DNA of 9,186 bases. It comes from an uncultured Lachnospiraceae bacterium (GTDB lineage: Bacteria; Bacillota; Clostridia; Lachnospirales; Lachnospiraceae). This document shows, in pieces, positions 4,949-9,186 of the stretch. The position numbers and the translations under genes were made by a program. Location of the stretch: assembly GCA_902473545.1 (NCBI GenBank), contig CABRSG010000083.1, positions 1-9,186 on the forward strand, written 5' to 3'. Within the stretch, counting starts at the first letter, position 1, and every line of letters starts with the position of its first letter. The notes beneath the pieces are model-generated. The model made no database searches and was not told where the DNA came from. It saw only the letters and a program-made list of their open reading frames with translations.

Positions 4949-6935
4949 ACTTTTTTTCCTCCACTGGCTTCGGCTTCTGCCAGGTCATATAATCACATTC
5001 CGGATTATTTTCGCAGCCATAATAACGTCTGCCCTTTTTCGTTTTGCGCACGACAAGCTCCTTACCGCACTTCGGGCAGGGCACGCCGATCTTCTCCAGA
5101 TAAGGCTTTGTGTTGCGGCAGTCCGGGAATCCCGGGCACGCGAGGAATTTTCCGTGCGGTCCGTATTTGATTACCATATTGCGCCCGCACTGCTCGCAGA
5201 TGACATCGGTTTCCTCATCCGCAATCTTTACACTTTCCAGTTCCTTTTCCGCCTGCTTCACCGCCTCGTCAAGGTCGGGGTAGAAATTGCTGACCACCGT
5301 CTTCCAGTTCACGACGCCCTCCTCCACCTTATCGAGAAGCGACTCCATATTTGCCGTAAAGTTTACGTCCACAATGCTCGGGAACGCTTTCTTCATCATC
5401 TGGTTGACAACCTCGCCCAGCTCCGTCATATACAGGTTTTTATTTTCTTTTATTACATATCTGCGCGCGAGCAGCGTCGTGATGGTCGGCGCGTACGTAC
5501 TTGGACGCCCGATGCCAAGCTCCTCCAGCGTTTTTACCAGCGCCGCCTCCGTGTAATGGGCGGGCGGCTGCGTAAAATGCTGCTTCTCCTGCCGCTCCTT
5601 TTTCGTCAGAACCGTCTCCTTTGTGATTTTTGCAAGAACAGACTGGCTCTTTTCATCCTCCTCCGACTCCTGCGTATAGACGGCCATAAAGCCCTCAAAC
5701 GCCAAATGAGAGGCGGAAGCGGTAAAGCGATACTGCCCGGCTCCGATTTTCGCCGATATCGTCTCGTAGCGGGCACCCGCCATACGGCTTGCCGCAAATC
5801 TTCTCCAGATAAGCTGGTAAAGGCGGAACTGATCCCGCGACAGTGACTCCTTGATGAGCGTCGGCGTGCGCCCGATATCGCTCGGACGGATTGCCTCGTG
5901 CGCATCCTGGATCTTCTTCCCGGACGCCTTCGCCTGGCTTTCTCCCGCCACATAATCGCTTCCATACTGCTCTTTGATATATTCCTTTGCCGCCGCATCC
6001 GCCTCGTCAGCGATACGGACGGAATCGGTACGCAGATAGGTGATCAGACCGACGGTGCCGTTTCCCTTGATATCCACGCCCTCGTAGAGCTGCTGCGCGA
6101 TACGCATTGTTTTCTGCGTGGAAAAATTCAGCACCTTGGACGCCTCCTGCTGCAGTGTACTGGTCGTAAACGGCAGCGGCGCCTTGCGCACACGCTCTCC
6201 GGTCTTAATTTCTGCAACAGAAAATTCCTCCTGTTCAATTTCCTTCAAAACTGCATCCAGCTCCTCACGGGAGTGAATCGTCATTTTCTTTTTCTCGATT
6301 CCGTAAAAGGCTGCCTCCAGGGGCTTTTTTGATCCCTGCACGTCCAGAACCGCATTTAAGGTCCAGTATTCCTCCGGCACGAACGCGTTGATCTCCTCGT
6401 CCCGGTCTGCGATCAGACGCAGAACCGCTGACTGCACTCTTCCGGCGCTTAAGCCCCGCTTCACCTTCGCCCACAGAAGCGGGCTGATCTCATACCCCAC
6501 CATGCGGTCCAGCATACGCCTTGCCTGCTGCGCATCCACAAGGTTCATATCGATCTTCCGCGGGTTTTTGAGCGATGCCTTCACCGCGTTTTTTGTGATC
6601 TCGTTAAAGGTGATTCTGCGCATCTTGTCCTCATCCAGCTTCAGCGCGTGCGCAAGATGCCAGCTGATCGCCTCCCCCTCACGGTCAGGGTCGGTTGCCA
6701 GATAAACTTTATCCGCTTTTTTCACTTCCTTGCGCAGCGCCGCAAGCAGTTCCCCTTTTCCGCGAATGGTAATATACTTCGGCTCATAATCGTGCTCCAC
6801 GTCGATACCGAGCTGGCTTTTCGGCAGATCGCGCACATGCCCGTTGGAGGCCGCTACCTCATAATTTGAGCCCAGAAATTTCTTTATCGTCTTGACTTTT
6901 GTGGGAGACTCCACAATTACCAGGTTTTTCGCCAT
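4947..6935 (-). CDS. topA: DNA topoisomerase I (type IA)
   Basis: Relaxes negative supercoils by transient single-strand cleavage through a 5'-phosphotyrosyl link. It has 662 residues from ATG 6935 (MAKNLVIVESPTKVKTIKKF), with GGAGG 8 nt upstream; an ATG at 6959 has no ribosome site and adds eight non-conserved residues. Domains: the TOPRIM fold (about 2-115), with Glu9 of VESP and the metal-binding DPDREGE (82-88); the central toroid, with SAGRVQS (163-169) and the catalytic tyrosine Tyr300 in ITYLRTDS; and GIGRPSTYAPTI (474-485). Two C-terminal four-cysteine zinc ribbons follow: Cys580/583/600/606 and Cys620/623/641/647. The length fits the Firmicutes form (B. subtilis about 690). The start lies 20 bp past the dprA stop, indicating co-transcription with comM-dprA. 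All key residues are present. Confidence 0.98.
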   Translation of the reverse strand: MAKNLVIVESPTKVKTIKKFLGSNYEVAASNGHVRDLPKSQLGIDVEHDYEPKYITIRGKGELLAALRKEVKKADKVYLATDPDREGEAISWHLAHALKLDEDKMRRITFNEITKNAVKASLKNPRKIDMNLVDAQQARRMLDRMVGYEISPLLWAKVKRGLSAGRVQSAVLRLIADRDEEINAFVPEEYWTLNAVLDVQGSKKPLEAAFYGIEKKKMTIHSREELDAVLKEIEQEEFSVAEIKTGERVRKAPLPFTTSTLQQEASKVLNFSTQKTMRIAQQLYEGVDIKGNGTVGLITYLRTDSVRIADEADAAAKEYIKEQYGSDYVAGESQAKASGKKIQDAHEAIRPSDIGRTPTLIKESLSRDQFRLYQLIWRRFAASRMAGARYETISAKIGAGQYRFTASASHLAFEGFMAVYTQESEEDEKSQSVLAKITKETVLTKKERQEKQHFTQPPAHYTEAALVKTLEELGIGRPSTYAPTITTLLARRYVIKENKNLYMTELGEVVNQMMKKAFPSIVDVNFTANMESLLDKVEEGVVNWKTVVSNFYPDLDEAVKQAEKELESVKIADEETDVICEQCGRNMVIKYGPHGKFLACPGFPDCRNTKPYLEKIGVPCPKCGKELVVRKTKKGRRYYGCENNPECDYMTWQKPKPVEEKK

Positions 6936-6955
6936 CAGGATTTCCTCCGTAAAAA

Positions 6956-8059
6956 TCATTTCATTTTTACATAATTATTTTTACCGCTTTCTGACGCAAG
7001 TCCCTTCAGCTCCAGGGCGCTTAAAACCCCCATAAGCTGCCAGATGGGAAGATCTGTCTCCTCCGCCAGCGTCTGCAGGTTCTTTGCATCAGAATCCAGA
7101 CAACTATACACCAATTTTTCAGACGATGCAAGTACCAGATTTGGATTTTTCTCTTTTGCGGCTCTTATCATGAGAAAACCATTTGTTTCCAGAAACTCCT
7201 CTATATCGGTGATCATACCCGCGCCCTCCTGAATCAGACGATTGCACCCGGCGCTTAAAGCGTCCTGCATACGTCCCGGGAACGCATAGACATCCCGCCC
7301 CTGCTCCAGCGCCAGATCCGCCGTGATTAGCGTACCACTTTTTTTCCTCGCCTCTACCACCACTACAATCTCAGACAGCCCGCTGATAATACGGTTTCGC
7401 ATAGGAAAATGCCAGGAGGCAGGCGACGTGCCCGGATAAAATTCTGAGATAACGCCGCCTTTATCCGCCAGCGCCTCATATAACCCTCTGTTTTCCTTCG
7501 GATAGCAGATGTCCGCACCGCAGCCAAGAACGGCGTAGCTTTTGCCGCCGGCTTTTATGCATGCCTCCTGTGCCCGCGCGTCGATACCGTATGCCATGCC
7601 GCTCACCACGGAAACGCCGTTTTGGGCAAGCCGCTCTGAAAGCTCCTGTGCAGTGTTTCTTCCATTATAAGTGCACATCCGCGCGCCAATGACCGCCACA
7701 CTGCGTTCCTCTTTCGAAATCATCGCTCCCTTATAAAACAGCCCGGAAGGGTAATCCGGTATCTGCAGAAGCCGTGCGGGATACAATGGATTTTCGCAGC
7801 TAATAAATTGTATTCCCTTTTCTCTCCACTTATGATATGCATCCTGCGCATGGGAGAGCTCCCAGTGACTGCACACCGCCTGCAGCTTCTTCTCCGTTAA
7901 AACCGGAAGCAGCCCCTTTTTTCCCTTTGCCTCAGCATATAATCTCCCCGGTTCCCGGTAAGCCTGCAGAAGTCGTTTCCGGTCTGCTTCAAAAAGCCCG
8001 GGAATACTGCAGAGCCAGAACCACTCCAGCTCTCTTCTCTCGTCGTATAGCTTCTCCAA
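6956..8059 (-). CDS. dprA: DNA-processing protein DprA (Smf)
   Basis: Binds incoming single-stranded DNA during natural transformation, protects it and loads RecA. It has 367 residues. The start is TTG at 8059-8057: the upstream frame is closed by a stop 21 nt away with no ATG or GTG, the next Met is at residue 113, and AAGGG sits about 7 nt before the TTG. Domains: an N-terminal helical region (about 1-75, with WFWLCSIPGL); a Rossmann-like DprA core (about 80-290) containing VIGARMCTYNGR (123-134), SGMAYGIDARAQEACIKAGG (153-172), FPMRNRIISGLSE (218-230) and SGTLITADLALEQGRDVYAF (241-260); and a C-terminal winged-helix segment (about 312-367). Key motifs are intact. It begins 13 bp after comM. 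The gene is widespread in bacteria not known to be competent, so its presence does not prove transformability. Confidence 0.96.
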   Translation of the reverse strand: MEKLYDERRELEWFWLCSIPGLFEADRKRLLQAYREPGRLYAEAKGKKGLLPVLTEKKLQAVCSHWELSHAQDAYHKWREKGIQFISCENPLYPARLLQIPDYPSGLFYKGAMISKEERSVAVIGARMCTYNGRNTAQELSERLAQNGVSVVSGMAYGIDARAQEACIKAGGKSYAVLGCGADICYPKENRGLYEALADKGGVISEFYPGTSPASWHFPMRNRIISGLSEIVVVVEARKKSGTLITADLALEQGRDVYAFPGRMQDALSAGCNRLIQEGAGMITDIEEFLETNGFLMIRAAKEKNPNLVLASSEKLVYSCLDSDAKNLQTLAEETDLPIWQLMGVLSALELKGLASESGKNNYVKMK

Positions 8060-8072
8060 TTTTCCGCCCTTT

Positions 8073-9186
8073 CTATCGGTTTAGCCAGTAGCGCTTATGA
8101 ATGCTGCGGTAGCAAAGAGCTTCCTGCAAATGCTCCGTCTCAATCCGCCCGCTTCCCGTCATATCGGCGATCGTCCGCGCCACCTTCAAAATACGATAAT
8201 ACGTGCGCGCGGTTAAATCAAGCTTCTCAAATGCCTCCTGCATCAGCTTCTCCTGTGTGCTGCCAAGCGGACAGTACGCGCGGATGCCGCTCTGGTCGAG
8301 ATCGGCGTTGAAGCGAAACGGCGTATCTTTGTAGCGCTGCTCCTGTATCCGGCGGGCTTTTAATACCCTTTCCCGGATCTGCGCCGACGTCTCCGCCGTT
8401 TTTTTCACCTCCAGCGCCCGGTACTGCAGCGCCGGAACCTCAATCGTGATGTCGATGCGGTCCAGAAACGGCGAGCTGATCCGATTTAAATACCGCTGCA
8501 CCTGATGATTCGTGCAGAGACATTTTGCAATATCCGGATAATTTCCGCACGGGCAGGGATTCATCGCCGCAACTAACATAATATTCGCCGGATAAGTGCA
8601 GATGCCGCTGGTTCTGGAAATACACACCCGGCGCTCCTCCAGCGGCTCCCGCGAAAACTCCGGCAGCTCGTCCAGAAACAGCACACCGTTGTGCGCCAGG
8701 CTCACCTCTCCGGGACGCGGATAGTTGCCGCCTCCTGCCATCGCCTTTGCCGTGATGCTGTGATGCGGGGCGCGGAACGGACGCTGCTGTACAAGGTGAC
8801 AATCCTTGTTCAGCATCCCGGCGATGCTATAGACTTTCGAAATCTCAATCTTCTCCTCCAGCGAAAGCGGCGGCAGAATCCCCGGTATGCGCCGCGCAAG
8901 CATCGATTTTCCGGAGCCGGGCGGTCCCACCATCAGCAGATTGTGAAAGCCGGACACCGCCACCTCCACCGCCCGCCGCGCCGCTTCCTGCCCGGCAATC
9001 TCAGCAAAATCCTCGTAGTGCGTCTCCGTTTCCCCTTCACCATTTTCCGAAGTGCCCGCCGGCTTCAGCGCGCGTTCGCCCTTTAAGTACGCGATTGCTT
9101 CCGCAAGCGTCTCCACGCCGAGAATCCGGATACCGGCAATAACCGCCCCTTCCTTTTCGTTCGCCTTTGGAAGAATGCAGGTATGA
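8073..9186 (-). CDS. comM: ComM/YifB family Mg-chelatase-like AAA+ ATPase (5' end outside window)
   Basis: ComM-type proteins are hexameric AAA+ helicases that promote branch migration when foreign DNA is integrated; in Clostridia the role is inferred. The frame is open to the window edge, leaving 370 residues of an expected 505-510, so about 140 N-terminal residues (part of the Lon-protease-fold domain) are missing. The GTG at 9116-9114 is internal, because family-like sequence (ILPKANEKEGAVIAGIRILG) continues above it. Walker A GPPGSGKS lies at 8927-8904, and RPFRAPHHS and GEVSLAHNGVLFLDELPEFS (Walker B) follow. Then come MNPCPCG with CLC downstream (cysteine cluster), the sensor/arginine region RISSPFLDRIDITIEVP, and a C-terminal helical domain ending at TAG 8075. 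After Walker B the family motif LExLRQPLE is shortened: the protein reads FSREPLEERRVCISR, about 7 residues short. The frame is otherwise intact. Upstream member of the comM-dprA-topA operon. Confidence 0.93.
   Translation of the reverse strand, partial: HTCILPKANEKEGAVIAGIRILGVETLAEAIAYLKGERALKPAGTSENGEGETETHYEDFAEIAGQEAARRAVEVAVSGFHNLLMVGPPGSGKSMLARRIPGILPPLSLEEKIEISKVYSIAGMLNKDCHLVQQRPFRAPHHSITAKAMAGGGNYPRPGEVSLAHNGVLFLDELPEFSREPLEERRVCISRTSGICTYPANIMLVAAMNPCPCGNYPDIAKCLCTNHQVQRYLNRISSPFLDRIDITIEVPALQYRALEVKKTAETSAQIRERVLKARRIQEQRYKDTPFRFNADLDQSGIRAYCPLGSTQEKLMQEAFEKLDLTARTYYRILKVARTIADMTGSGRIETEHLQEALCYRSIHKRYWLNR

Noticed and set aside
5154..5846. Plus-strand open frame of 230 codons across topA
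   Set aside because: Shadow of topA: Arg/Leu-rich composition, no motif.
6936..6959. Alternative topA start at the ATG overlapping the dprA stop (ATGA)
   Set aside because: No ribosome site before it, and the family begins at MAKNLVIVESP, which has a good GGAGG.
1..9186. A new defence system, phage genes, transposase or CRISPR array
   Set aside because: Every substantial frame on the minus strand is a recognisable housekeeping gene apart from one small membrane protein; no spaced repeat array, integrase, nuclease or toxin-like gene is present.

Overview
The window looks like a chromosomal housekeeping segment from a Gram-positive anaerobe of the class Clostridia, most likely Lachnospiraceae. 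I infer this from CodY, a perfect CIRCE operator on groESL, strong GGAGG-type ribosome sites, moderate GC content, and a small two-helix membrane protein of a type I associate with Lachnospiraceae. No database search was possible. All genes are on the minus strand, so transcription runs from high to low coordinates.

Layout in transcription order. (1) 9186-4947: a tight comM(yifB)-dprA-topA cluster with gaps of 13 and 20 bp, for DNA uptake/processing and supercoiling; comM is cut by the window edge. (2) 4946-3959: codY with its own promoter, a CodY-box-like sequence overlapping the topA stop codon, and a terminator hairpin. (3) 3945-1923: groES-groEL under a promoter and a perfect CIRCE element. 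(4) 1922-1589: a 334-bp gene-free interval that is almost entirely palindromes and repeats, including a 120-nt perfect cloverleaf. (5) 1588-1079: a small membrane protein of unknown function whose candidate promoter is embedded in a 13-bp perfect inverted repeat. (6) 960-1: a strong promoter and the first 299 codons of guaB, cut by the window edge just before the catalytic cysteine.

Functional links are modest. CodY in Bacillus senses GTP and branched-chain amino acids, and GuaB commits IMP to GTP synthesis, but I see no CodY box at guaB. ComM and DprA both act on incoming DNA during natural transformation. GroES and GroEL form one chaperonin machine under HrcA control.

The main points of interest are the cloverleaf/repeat element downstream of groEL, an apparent 7-residue in-frame deletion in the comM ATPase domain flanked by a remnant Pro-Leu-Glu motif, the palindrome on the promoter of the membrane-protein gene, and a possible autoregulatory CodY site. 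I found no phage, transposase, CRISPR array, toxin-antitoxin pair, rRNA or tRNA.
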